From the IMG/VR virus record IMGVR_UViG_3300022888_000022, positions 1 through 32,456 of that record: a DNA stretch of 32,456 bases; one strand, given 5' to 3'. Below, one piece after another: positions 1 to 6,430 of the stretch. The translations under genes were made by a program, and so were the position numbers. The stretch comes from a virus. The notes beneath the pieces were generated by a model that made no database searches, was not told where the DNA came from, and saw nothing but the letters and a program-made list of their open reading frames with translations. How positions within the stretch are numbered: the stretch's first letter is position 1; each line of letters starts with the position of its first letter.

Positions 1-174
1 GAAAGATATCTTACCCTTGACTGTATAGAAATATCCACGGGCTTTGTATTTGTTCTTCTGAGAATCGCCACAGAACGGGCACCTGCAATTGGCAAGGGTA
101 CCAGATTTCCACTTAAAACGGTCCAGTCTAGCTGACAAAAGGTTTAGGAATTGTTTGTCAACAATAAGGCTCAT
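1..174 (-). CDS. 61: DNA primase, gp61-like, N-terminal fragment (runs off window)
   Basis: Only the first 58 codons lie in the window; the gene continues past position 1. T4-family gp61 primases make short RNA primers for lagging-strand synthesis and work with helicase gp41. Visible here are an N-terminal helix and then the start of a zinc-binding domain with CPFCGDSQKNK at residues 32-42 followed by a conserved ARGYFY, the usual opening of T4-like primases. The ATG overlaps the stop codon of the upstream gene (TAATG), indicating translational coupling. The catalytic TOPRIM part is outside the window, so activity cannot be judged. The zinc motif and the gp41-containing neighbourhood make the call good although the fragment is short. 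Confidence 0.85.
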   Translation of the reverse strand, partial: MSLIVDKQFLNLLSARLDRFKWKSGTLANCRCPFCGDSQKNKYKARGYFYTVKGKISF

Positions 175-374
175 TACATTGCGGTACTTTCTGATGTTGG
201 TTCAAGCTGGGGTGGTTGCCTGCATATCGGACAGTTCCCCTTTTCAACAATAACGGACCAATCAACATCACGGTGAGAAGAGGTCGATCCTTCTGGTGAT
301 CGATCATAACCGATTCTCCAACGTCCGCCTGATTTATATTGAGCGTGGCATCTATGACAGGTTACTAAGGTCAT
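174..374 (-). CDS. small zinc-ribbon-like protein
   Basis: A 66-residue protein with two CxxC knuckles (C6-C9 and C48-C51), spaced as in a small zinc ribbon. No catalytic motif is visible. It sits in a tightly overlapping run: its ATG overlaps the upstream stop (ATGA) and its stop overlaps the primase start (TAATG), so it is probably co-translated with primase. The function is unknown; a role in nucleic-acid or protein binding is only an inference from the cysteine pattern. Confidence 0.65.
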   Translation of the reverse strand: MTLVTCHRCHAQYKSGGRWRIGYDRSPEGSTSSHRDVDWSVIVEKGNCPICRQPPQLEPTSESTAM

Positions 375-808
375 TCATATGGTCCTAAAATTCGCGGTAC
401 GATATCAAGAGCATCGTCCAAGCTATCGGTGATCCAGTCACAGCCATGCCAGAACAACGGATGGTTGATAATCTTAGGATTATCCGAAACCAAAACGATT
501 GGTTTCTGCATCATAGCAAACCATGCAACTTCCATTGTCGTTCCATAGTTGCCGCGATCCTGAGTCAGAAAGCTGGGCATGTAGGCCAACAATAGGTCGC
601 ATGACTTACAGTCCAGCAGATTTTTGGCGAAGATTTCCTTTGAAGCTTTTGGCGTGTAAAGCGTCTCGGGCTCACATCGGGCAGGAGTGATGGTTATTAA
701 GTGGCCAGATGCTCTTCCGAGAGCCAATCTAGCGATAGTGCGCCAATCATTAATTTCGGCTTGGGTCTTATCTTCCATAGGACCAGCCAGATATACATAT
801 TTGGTCAT
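371..808 (-). CDS. nucleoside 2-deoxyribosyltransferase-like protein
   Basis: A 145-residue protein with the hallmarks of the nucleoside deoxyribosyltransferase-like (DUF4406/DUF1937-type) fold. These are YLAGPM at residues 6-11, a middle segment around D66-D71 (LDCKSCDLLLA) and GTTMEVAWF at 89-97, whose Glu93 aligns with the usual catalytic nucleophile. The family exchanges or hydrolyses bases on deoxynucleosides; in phages it is taken to serve nucleotide salvage or modified-base metabolism, but the exact substrate cannot be read here. A weak AAGAGA Shine-Dalgarno precedes the ATG. The 3' end overlaps the next gene by 4 nt. A relative that binds but does not cleave nucleosides is possible. 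Confidence 0.75.
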   Translation of the reverse strand: MTKYVYLAGPMEDKTQAEINDWRTIARLALGRASGHLITITPARCEPETLYTPKASKEIFAKNLLDCKSCDLLLAYMPSFLTQDRGNYGTTMEVAWFAMMQKPIVLVSDNPKIINHPLFWHGCDWITDSLDDALDIVPRILGPYE

Positions 809-817
809 TGGAATCTC

Positions 818-1060
818 TTAGCTGTTGCTGGTAGAGGTAGAGCGGAAGAAACCACCAACGAAGCCACATGCGGCGCCGATTTCAGTCATAGCCACCTTGG
901 GCGAACCCAGGGCAAGCATCACATTTGCAACGGTTTCTTCAAAGAATATGCCGACCATCCAGCCACAACAATATCCCATGATCGTACTGATAAGTGGAAT
1001 GATGATTACGGCGAATGAAATAACTACCGCGCCGCCGATGATTTTGATAAGGTCTTCCAT
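818..1060 (-). CDS. small membrane protein, conserved phage type
   Basis: An 80-residue, strongly hydrophobic protein with one long hydrophobic stretch at residues 5-37, which could hold one or two passes. A second glycine-rich hydrophobic segment near residues 62-72 ends in GFVGGFFRS. This short C-terminal pattern is familiar from small membrane proteins of T4-like environmental phages, but I know of no assigned function. A good AGGAG Shine-Dalgarno lies upstream of the ATG. Short gaps on both sides fit co-transcription with the nucleoside-processing gene downstream and DUF4326 upstream. Confidence 0.7.
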   Translation of the reverse strand: MEDLIKIIGGAVVISFAVIIIPLISTIMGYCCGWMVGIFFEETVANVMLALGSPKVAMTEIGAACGFVGGFFRSTSTSNS

Positions 1061-1071
1061 AATATAGTCTC

Positions 1072-1353
1072 CTAAAAGAGGGTTTGGGTATTTGCAATCT
1101 CAAACAAAACATCGCCATGACAAGCCTTTGGCCTACAATGACATACTAAGTCTTTGCCTTTCAGTTCAGCCTTTATTCGGGCTTCGAAATTTGGTGTAAT
1201 GGATTGTCTAAATTTTTCAATGACCTCAGACCGAGAGCCATGTATTCCGATGATAAATGGGTTGCCCCACGGCGTACCTCGTCCGATATATGTCGCACCT
1301 CTCGGATAGATATCATCATAATTCCAGACAGAAATGTCAATATTATCTTTCAT
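1072..1353 (-). CDS. DUF4326 domain protein
   Basis: A 93-residue protein that is essentially one DUF4326 domain: YIGRGTPWGNPF near residues 22-33 and a C-terminal LVCHCRPKACHGDVL with Cys/His residues that could bind metal. The domain is common in phages and its biochemical role is not established. The start is unusual: a near-perfect sigma70 promoter lies directly upstream with only six bases between the -10 box and the ATG, so mRNA from it would be leaderless or nearly so. No later in-frame start would keep the conserved YIGR block with a better ribosome-binding site. Confidence 0.8.
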   Translation of the reverse strand: MKDNIDISVWNYDDIYPRGATYIGRGTPWGNPFIIGIHGSRSEVIEKFRQSITPNFEARIKAELKGKDLVCHCRPKACHGDVLFEIANTQTLF

Positions 1354-1359
1354 CTTACT

Positions 1360-1388
1360 ATTATAGCAAAGAATTCGGGTATTGTCAA
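1360..1388 (-). promoter_or_regulatory. sigma70-type early promoter upstream of DUF4326 gene
   Basis: On the minus strand TTGACA (1388-1383), a 17-bp spacer ending in TTTGC, and TATAAT (1365-1360) form a perfect consensus promoter with an extended -10 TGC. The predicted start site falls on or beside the ATG at 1353. Confidence 0.85.
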
Positions 1389-1778
1389 CTATTTTTTGAC
1401 TGGTTTTTCTTTTTTCTCGCCTAGGGGTTCTTTTTTCTCATACAGGAAATCCTCGTAATATCCGATGATGCTCTTTTGCTCTCGGAGGTATCTCCTGAGT
1501 TCCTCTAGGTTTAGGGAGAGATTTTCATATCCCTTAGGCGTGACGACCATAACAACGAATTCACCCTCACGTTTTTTCATTTTTTCAATGAAGGCGGCCA
1601 CATTCTTTTCAGTCACCACAAACCATACGACATTATGAAGACTTAATGGCTTGGCTGTTTGAGCCTTGGCCACTGTTGCTGTCTTAGACGTTATCTGGAG
1701 GTCTATTATCTTCTCAGCCCATGAACAGCCAGATAGCAAAAGGACGAGGGCGATACTACTTAGGAGCTTTTGTTTCAT
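1389..1778 (-). CDS. putative outer-membrane spanin lipoprotein (o-spanin, Rz1-like)
   Basis: A 129-residue lipoprotein. A basic, hydrophobic signal peptide leads to the lipobox LLSGC with Cys18 as the lipid-modified residue. The mature part has a conserved-looking stretch (VVTPKGYENLSLNLEEL, then an LREQKSIIGYYEDF helix) and a lysine/glutamate-rich tail. It begins inside the end of the upstream coiled-coil membrane gene (23-nt overlap), behind a GGAG Shine-Dalgarno. A type II membrane coiled-coil protein followed by an overlapping small lipoprotein is the standard spanin layout, where the pair fuses inner and outer membranes in the last step of lysis of a Gram-negative host. It is longer than classical Rz1. 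Function is inferred from architecture, not from a domain match. Confidence 0.6.
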   Translation of the reverse strand: MKQKLLSSIALVLLLSGCSWAEKIIDLQITSKTATVAKAQTAKPLSLHNVVWFVVTEKNVAAFIEKMKKREGEFVVMVVTPKGYENLSLNLEELRRYLREQKSIIGYYEDFLYEKKEPLGEKKEKPVKK

Positions 1779-2130
1779 CTTCTAACTCCTTGAATATTTT
1801 CATGGTAGCTTTGTTGATTATTTTTTCAACCAGTTGTGATTTTTTTAAGGCCAGATTAGATAAATCGTGCTTCCTGAACATTTTCCGAAGGGCATCGATA
1901 TCTGCCGATGCCAAATGAATTTTTTGATTGAGTTCGCCGATCAGTTTAGCTTGTTTTACCTGATTCTCGTTTAGCGTTTTGATTTCAGCTTGGGCAAGGT
2001 CAACGGCTACCTCAGCGGTAGCCAAATTCGAACGGAGAGTACCTATGGTTGCTTGGGTATCCTTATAATAGAAATAACCTATTCCAGCCATCGTTATCAT
2101 AATGGCGCCCATGATCAACATTATTTTCAT
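1756..2130 (-). CDS. putative inner-membrane spanin (i-spanin, Rz-like)
   Basis: A 124-residue protein with one N-terminal membrane segment (about residues 3-21) followed by a long, heptad-rich, coiled-coil-forming periplasmic domain without enzymatic motifs. This is the i-spanin topology: cytoplasmic-side N terminus, transmembrane helix, periplasmic rod. Its 3' end overlaps the o-spanin candidate by 23 nt and its ATG overlaps the stop of the glycosyltransferase gene upstream. The endolysin that would act with it is the M15-type gene about 24 kb away (25667-26122). A generic coiled-coil membrane protein remains the alternative. Confidence 0.6.
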   Translation of the reverse strand: MKIMLIMGAIMITMAGIGYFYYKDTQATIGTLRSNLATAEVAVDLAQAEIKTLNENQVKQAKLIGELNQKIHLASADIDALRKMFRKHDLSNLALKKSQLVEKIINKATMKIFKELEDETKAPK

Positions 2131-2957
2131 TGGTTCTTTACCCTTTCCTTGTGTTCATCCCATCTATCTTTATATATGACTGAATTGGCACTGTGGTCCT
2201 TGATAAATTTCTCATCAACCTTATGCCCTCTCCAAGACATAGAAAGAAACGGATAGGCTGTATGCGGGTAGAAAGCCATATCCATCATACAAGCAAATAC
2301 TTGTGCCTGGATATCATCGATTTGCTCGTTGGAATTCCACATAACGGGTCGCAAATGTGCAAATTCTGGGAAATTCACATACGCATATTTCATAATCATT
2401 TCTTGGTGGACTTTCCAGCCCAGATTCACTGGCACTAACATAGCATCCGTGAATTGGCGCATTTTCTCATATGAACTGGAGAAATAAAAATCTCCTACCG
2501 CGAAGCCAAACATCGACATATCTTTTTCCAGTATTCTGGACAAATTCATATGGGTTACACAGATATACTCCAACTTAGTGGTGAATAGAATGCTTTCAAG
2601 GTCAACCGTGATGTCCGTGCGAGTTTTTACAACGATGTCTGTGGGTTCGGCATGAAGGACGTCCAGACCTATCTGGAGCGAATAGAACTGGCGGTCTTGA
2701 TTGCCTTTGCCATACGGTGTTTCGACTCGTGGCGGCATCTTAGATCGAACAACGATATACGGCTCATCCGTTTGAAATGTGACGGGCTCATCGGTCCATG
2801 TAGACAATACAACCACGTCGAAAAGGTGACCGTATTTCTCAATCATGTACTTTACATTATGATTGGTATCAAATACCACACTTTCCATATCGGGTGTTAA
2901 TTTGCCCGCTCGGCCCTCTGATATCATCGGGCCCTGAATAATCAAAAATCTTTTCAT
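2127..2957 (-). CDS. WavE-like glycosyltransferase family protein
   Basis: A 276-residue protein resembling the WavE lipopolysaccharide-synthesis family. It opens with a beta strand followed by GPM, has an aromatic and acidic middle (VVLSTWTDEP), and then the characteristic VVKTRTDITVD near residues 110-120, which gives the acidic metal/nucleotide-sugar site of this family, followed by GDFYFSSSYEKM. No signal peptide or membrane helix is seen, so it is presumably cytoplasmic. The substrate is unknown; phage copies are thought to modify host surface glycans or phage DNA/proteins. Translation is probably coupled to the HAD gene upstream (TAATG overlap). It also begins MKRF, like that neighbour. 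Confidence 0.65.
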   Translation of the reverse strand: MKRFLIIQGPMISEGRAGKLTPDMESVVFDTNHNVKYMIEKYGHLFDVVVLSTWTDEPVTFQTDEPYIVVRSKMPPRVETPYGKGNQDRQFYSLQIGLDVLHAEPTDIVVKTRTDITVDLESILFTTKLEYICVTHMNLSRILEKDMSMFGFAVGDFYFSSSYEKMRQFTDAMLVPVNLGWKVHQEMIMKYAYVNFPEFAHLRPVMWNSNEQIDDIQAQVFACMMDMAFYPHTAYPFLSMSWRGHKVDEKFIKDHSANSVIYKDRWDEHKERVKNQ

Positions 2958-3496
2958 TAAAATCCCAATTCTTTCAATCTTTTAATGGTCATCTTGGCAG
3001 ACGTATGATGAATGCCTATGCCTCCAGCAGTTTCCCATTCTCTGATATTCTTGTCGAAATCATCGATAAGGATATTCGGAATGCCATTGGCAATGGCGAA
3101 TTTAATTTTATCGGCTCTCTTAACGATATGGACTTTGCCTGAAATGCTGCCCAAATGCTTCTTGACCCATTTCGTTTTCTCTTCTGCCGCACCCGGGTAT
3201 CCGCCTGGTGCTGCCGAAAGAATGTTTATCCTGTACTTTTTGATGAATTTGTAAACTCTGATACCGTCACTCAGGACAGGAAGATTAAGCCAGAATTTGG
3301 GAGTTTTCATGATTACTCCCCAATCATCTTGGGTTATTTTGTTGTTGTCCAATCTACCACCGAATGGACGATCCATAGCTTTGGCAGCACCTTTATCGAA
3401 ATCGGCTACAACGCCGTCGAGGTCAAGGTATATCTCTGGTAGAGAGCCGCGGGATGCTGCCTCTTGGAGCATGGCATGTATTATAAATCTTTTCAT
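2957..3496 (-). CDS. HAD-superfamily 5'(3')-deoxyribonucleotidase-like phosphatase
   Basis: A 179-residue HAD-fold protein. Motif I is IYLDLDGVVADF (about residues 22-33) with the nucleophile and acid/base aspartates. Motif II is the Ser in NILSAAPGG. A motif III lysine region follows (VKRADKIKF), and motif IV is ILIDDFDKNI. The order and length match NT5C-type deoxyribonucleotidases, which dephosphorylate dNMPs, a sensible role in phage nucleotide metabolism. The first 20 residues precede the fold and contain MLQE followed by Ala, resembling a T4 prohead-protease (L/I)xE cleavage site. The ATG lies five bases after a sigma70 -10 box, so it may be translated from a leaderless mRNA. Confidence 0.75.
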   Translation of the reverse strand: MKRFIIHAMLQEAASRGSLPEIYLDLDGVVADFDKGAAKAMDRPFGGRLDNNKITQDDWGVIMKTPKFWLNLPVLSDGIRVYKFIKKYRINILSAAPGGYPGAAEEKTKWVKKHLGSISGKVHIVKRADKIKFAIANGIPNILIDDFDKNIREWETAGGIGIHHTSAKMTIKRLKELGF

Positions 3497-3501
3497 TCTT
3501 T

Positions 3502-3530
3502 ATACTAGCAAATTTTAAGGGTATTGTCAA
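3502..3530 (-). promoter_or_regulatory. sigma70-type early promoter upstream of HAD gene
   Basis: TTGACA (3530-3525), a 17-bp spacer ending in TTTGC, and TAGTAT (3507-3502) on the minus strand. Only five bases separate the -10 box from the ATG at 3496. The first ten bases and the TTTGC spacer end nearly match the promoter at 1360-1388. Confidence 0.8.
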
Positions 3531-3536
3531 GTGTTT

Positions 3537-5090
3537 TTATTGGTATATGTCTTTAAATGTGGTCTTAGGAAACTTGACTATAACAGCCATTAGCTTTCTT
3601 GCGGGCATATCCACGCGCATGATAGGGATACCACTATTTGGTCTGATATTGATCGTCGCAAGCCAGCGGTGGTGTCCATCGATAATGAAATTATCTGAGG
3701 ACGCGATAAGAGGCTTTCTTTTATCACTCAATACCGACTTATTCAACGATTTCACCATACCCGCTTTAGAGAATTCCTTTTGAACGGGCTTCAATTGTTT
3801 AGCGGCTACGGTATCACTTGTGATGGTTGCGCCGAGAGCCTCAAGATAGGCAAACAGTTCGGGGTAATGTTTTCCCTTCACCTGAGGCATTTTCGACCGA
3901 GGAATACCCAGAGACTTTGACGGATCAGGGATTTTGATTTGCAATTCATCCAATGCTTGTTCAACTGCAAACTTTTTATCGGGTGATTTGAAGTCTTTCT
4001 TCCGCATGACTGTTTTCATAGTCATATCGATCCATCCCTTAGACCTATCAAGGTCTAGAACAAAAGGTGAATTTATATCGGTATTATTGGATTTGATAAC
4101 GCCCTCGGCATCGTCGCCAAGTTGTCTGATTTTACCAGCATGTTTCTTGGCTACCTTAGCAAATAGGGATTTTAGCTCGGCTGGCGTGATTTGTTGGCCG
4201 TTTCGGGCGTCATTAACGCGATCCAAGAAATGCTTGGTAAATTCCACATCTATCTTCATCTTGGAAAATGCATCATCGGCGTATTTCTCAACGCTATCAA
4301 GATCAGCCTTTGTTAGCTTGGTATCCTCTTTAACAAATGACTTGAAACTGGTGATATTACGGCGCAGGACTTTTTTCTTCTTCCGTTTCTTGCCGACAGG
4401 TGGGTCCTCTCCCGGGTTAATGCCCGCGATGGCTCCATTACCTACCGCCATTTCTTCCTTCTGCAACTTGGCTTTGCGCTTTTCCGCATGGAGCATGAAG
4501 CTAATGTCCTGTTTGGCGCGTTCACGGGTTTTATGCTTGGAAGATATCACTTTAGATTTGCCCGATAGCAAATCATCACCAGATGGTGGTGCGGTAAACA
4601 CGGTCCAAGTTTTGTCTTCCATGTTGACAATGTAATAGCCCGCGAATTCCCAGGTAATGGCATCGATTTTCTTCATCTTGGTTACAGCTTCGGTAATTGG
4701 TTCGGCTGATTCCATCAGGGCCTGAAGAACCTCGGGCTTTGTTCTTATCTCGACAATTGATTGTGCCAACATATCGGCTGTCATATCCTCGGTAAGCATA
4801 TCACCAACTGTCGGATTTTGATGCTCACGGATCAGGAGTAATGCCGCCGCATAGGACGCCAATCGAGTCTTGCCGAAGGGCAGCTTTTCGATCAACTTCT
4901 TTAGGTTGAAAACCATCTTATCAAATACGCGATAAGAATTTTTCTCGTCTGTGGTTGTGATTTTTTTGGTGGTTCTAGCACCACGGTCGTCAATGAGGCC
5001 GTTCTTGAAAGCTTCTGTTTCGTTGAATGGTTGGACCAGGCGTTTTAGGAACTGAAATACCAGAAATGTGTCAAATATTACTCCTGCCAT
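3537..5090 (-). CDS. putative structural/prohead protein with C-terminal ParB-like domain
   Basis: A 517-residue protein of a type common in environmental T4-like phages. The N-terminal region has PFNETEAFKNGLID at about residues 21-34. Next come a domain around residues 140-200, a basic linker with a lysine run near 234-241, and an ITSFKSFVKED segment at 246-256 that resembles T4 internal head-protein leaders. A second domain includes FTKHFLDRVNDARNG at 284-298. The C terminus has NFIIDGHHRW at 467-476, the signature of the ParB/sulfiredoxin-like fold, where the DGHHR segment can bind nucleotide. Its position among late structural genes suggests a virion role; no experiment supports a specific one. 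An AAGGAAAA ribosome-binding site precedes the ATG. Confidence 0.6.
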   Translation of the reverse strand: MAGVIFDTFLVFQFLKRLVQPFNETEAFKNGLIDDRGARTTKKITTTDEKNSYRVFDKMVFNLKKLIEKLPFGKTRLASYAAALLLIREHQNPTVGDMLTEDMTADMLAQSIVEIRTKPEVLQALMESAEPITEAVTKMKKIDAITWEFAGYYIVNMEDKTWTVFTAPPSGDDLLSGKSKVISSKHKTRERAKQDISFMLHAEKRKAKLQKEEMAVGNGAIAGINPGEDPPVGKKRKKKKVLRRNITSFKSFVKEDTKLTKADLDSVEKYADDAFSKMKIDVEFTKHFLDRVNDARNGQQITPAELKSLFAKVAKKHAGKIRQLGDDAEGVIKSNNTDINSPFVLDLDRSKGWIDMTMKTVMRKKDFKSPDKKFAVEQALDELQIKIPDPSKSLGIPRSKMPQVKGKHYPELFAYLEALGATITSDTVAAKQLKPVQKEFSKAGMVKSLNKSVLSDKRKPLIASSDNFIIDGHHRWLATINIRPNSGIPIMRVDMPARKLMAVIVKFPKTTFKDIYQ

Positions 5091-5441
5091 TTAAATTTTC
5101 CTTAAAGCATCAACGATTTTCAAATCCATTGTTATGGTGTTATGTGTTTCTTCCCAATAGTTCAGGTAGAACAGAAAGGGCTTCAAAAATGACAAATATT
5201 CATCCAGTTTATGCACCAACATTACTGTGAGGGCATGATGTTCAAATACATTATACAGAACAACGAGGTGGTTGAGTATTAATCTTTCCCTCAATTCACC
5301 GTCGTTGCTGTATTTCTTGAATAGCCGCTTTATATACTTAATCCGTTTCAAGTCATCGTGGAACTCGCTTATGTCTTCACAATGTGGATTAGTATAATTA
5401 TGGGCGGCGAACATGATAAAATTATTTCCAGTTAGATTCAT
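5091..5441 (-). CDS. conserved T4-like phage protein (DUF7207-like)
   Basis: A 116-residue protein. The open frame continues upstream to 5579, but that extension overlaps the well-formed gene 5446-5766, so the internal ATG at 5441, five bases after that gene's stop, is the likely start. The sequence has NPHCEDISEFHDDLKRIKYIKRLF-type residues early (quoted only in part: HCEDISEFHDDLKRIKY) and then LRERLILNHLVVLYNVF. This pattern recurs in a conserved, uncharacterised T4-like family that I associate with DUF7207. It is mostly helical, with many aromatic residues near the end. The function is unknown; the location suggests a late or structural protein. Confidence 0.65.
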   Translation of the reverse strand: MNLTGNNFIMFAAHNYTNPHCEDISEFHDDLKRIKYIKRLFKKYSNDGELRERLILNHLVVLYNVFEHHALTVMLVHKLDEYLSFLKPFLFYLNYWEETHNTITMDLKIVDALRKI

Positions 5442-5445
5442 AATA

Positions 5446-5766
5446 TTAAAAAGATGCCAAAGTGATCCTTTTCCAAGTATTCGTTGCGGTGCAAATATAC
5501 AAGTATGTAGTATCCCATTTAAAGTCGCCCGCAACTCCAGTTGCGCCAGATGTGGCTGGAGTATTCGCGGTAGCCACATTAAACTTACTGTTGTTTACGG
5601 TAAAGGATCCACTAACAGATGTATTCGCCACAACATTCGCGAAAAAATTGTTGACGGTAATCTTTTTATTCGTGGGAGTGCCGGAGGGATCATCCACAAA
5701 ATGGATTAAGTCTTCCCCCGCTAGCACGGACCCCGCGGTCAAATCTGATATTTTTTGGTCAGCCAT
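5446..5766 (-). CDS. small structural protein, tail-fibre-like N-terminal motif
   Basis: A 106-residue protein beginning [20 protein letters not shown], a KISDLT...DL(I/F)-type opening shared by many phage tail-fibre and virion adhesin proteins. It ends with [18 protein letters not shown], another sequence common in phage fibre-associated proteins. The middle is rich in Thr, Ser, Val and Asn, as expected for a beta-structured fibre segment. An AGAGGA Shine-Dalgarno precedes the ATG. It lies between two likely virion genes. It is far shorter than a complete fibre, so it may be a small decoration or fibre-joining protein. Confidence 0.6.
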   Translation of the reverse strand: MADQKISDLTAGSVLAGEDLIHFVDDPSGTPTNKKITVNNFFANVVANTSVSGSFTVNNSKFNVATANTPATSGATGVAGDFKWDTTYLYICTATNTWKRITLASF

Positions 5767-5781
5767 ATGACTATTCCTCTA

Positions 5782-6393
5782 TTATGTGTTAGAGTATAGA
5801 GTGCCGATGGTTGAGTTTGCCCCAGTGTAAGCGGCAGGCATTGTCAGATCGGAGTTGGCTGTGAATGTCAACGTATCCTTGATCGTACCACCATTCAACA
5901 CGATTTCGGCAGAACCGACTGTATATGCTGCTTGGTTGGCATCTGTGGTCAAATTGAACATCAAACGGTTCGTGGTTGAACCAGAAATATAGGTAGCATA
6001 TTGATCGGATGCCGTACCAGATACTGCATTGGCAGATGTCGCAACAACGGCCAAGGTTCTGATCTGAGGCGAACCAGTAACGGTCACGGATTCGTTGAAG
6101 GTAACCACAACATTTGCAACGCCACCAGCTGCCACTTGGAGGGCAGACCAACGAACGTCCACGATAGTAGCTTCGGCTAGTTTGCCGCCTGCCGCATCGC
6201 CAGCTAGTTGTCTAATAGCTACCAGAATCTCGTCTTTTGTGCGAGAATTGCCGTGCTGGTCGGTATAAGTCTTTCTGTGGACCCAACCCTGATTGGTTGC
6301 GATCACGTCCCGAGCGTCGATATTGGGATCAAGCGTAATAAACTTAGGCTTGGCATCATCCGACGTTGAGTCTGAATTTTTCCACAAGGGCAT
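5782..6393 (-). CDS. virion structural protein with Ig-like beta domain
   Basis: A 203-residue protein. The N-terminal 65 residues are polar, with MPLWKNSDSTSDDAKPKF and GWVHRKTYTDQHGN, a leader seen in structural proteins of marine T4-like phages. From about residue 75 onward the composition becomes that of a beta-sandwich, Ig-like repeat (alternating Val/Thr, NVVVTFNESVTVTG and a closing LTMPAAYTGANS). It is preceded by a T4-type late promoter (6430-6423) and a strong AAAGGAG Shine-Dalgarno. This points to abundant late expression, consistent with a head or tail surface decoration. The precise position in the virion cannot be inferred. Confidence 0.65.
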   Translation of the reverse strand: MPLWKNSDSTSDDAKPKFITLDPNIDARDVIATNQGWVHRKTYTDQHGNSRTKDEILVAIRQLAGDAAGGKLAEATIVDVRWSALQVAAGGVANVVVTFNESVTVTGSPQIRTLAVVATSANAVSGTASDQYATYISGSTTNRLMFNLTTDANQAAYTVGSAEIVLNGGTIKDTLTFTANSDLTMPAAYTGANSTIGTLYSNT

Positions 6394-6422
6394 ATTTTAT
6401 CTCCTTTAGATATTTCTATCTC

Positions 6423-6430
6423 TATTTATA
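6423..6430 (-). promoter_or_regulatory. T4-type late promoter
   Basis: TATAAATA on the minus strand, 29 bases upstream of the structural gene ATG at 6393. T4 late promoters need only this box, read by the phage sigma factor and the sliding clamp. A short GAAA-loop hairpin lies between it and the AAAGGAG ribosome-binding site. Confidence 0.75.

Noticed and set aside
3934-4635. 233-codon open frame on the plus strand
   Set aside because: It is the reverse shadow of the 517-residue structural gene. Its product is Ser/Leu-rich without a motif, there is no ribosome-binding site, and the minus-strand protein shows conserved phage features.
5442-5579. N-terminal extension of the DUF7207-like gene
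   Set aside because: It would overlap most of the end of the gene 5446-5766. An ATG at 5441, just after that stop, gives the family-like length.
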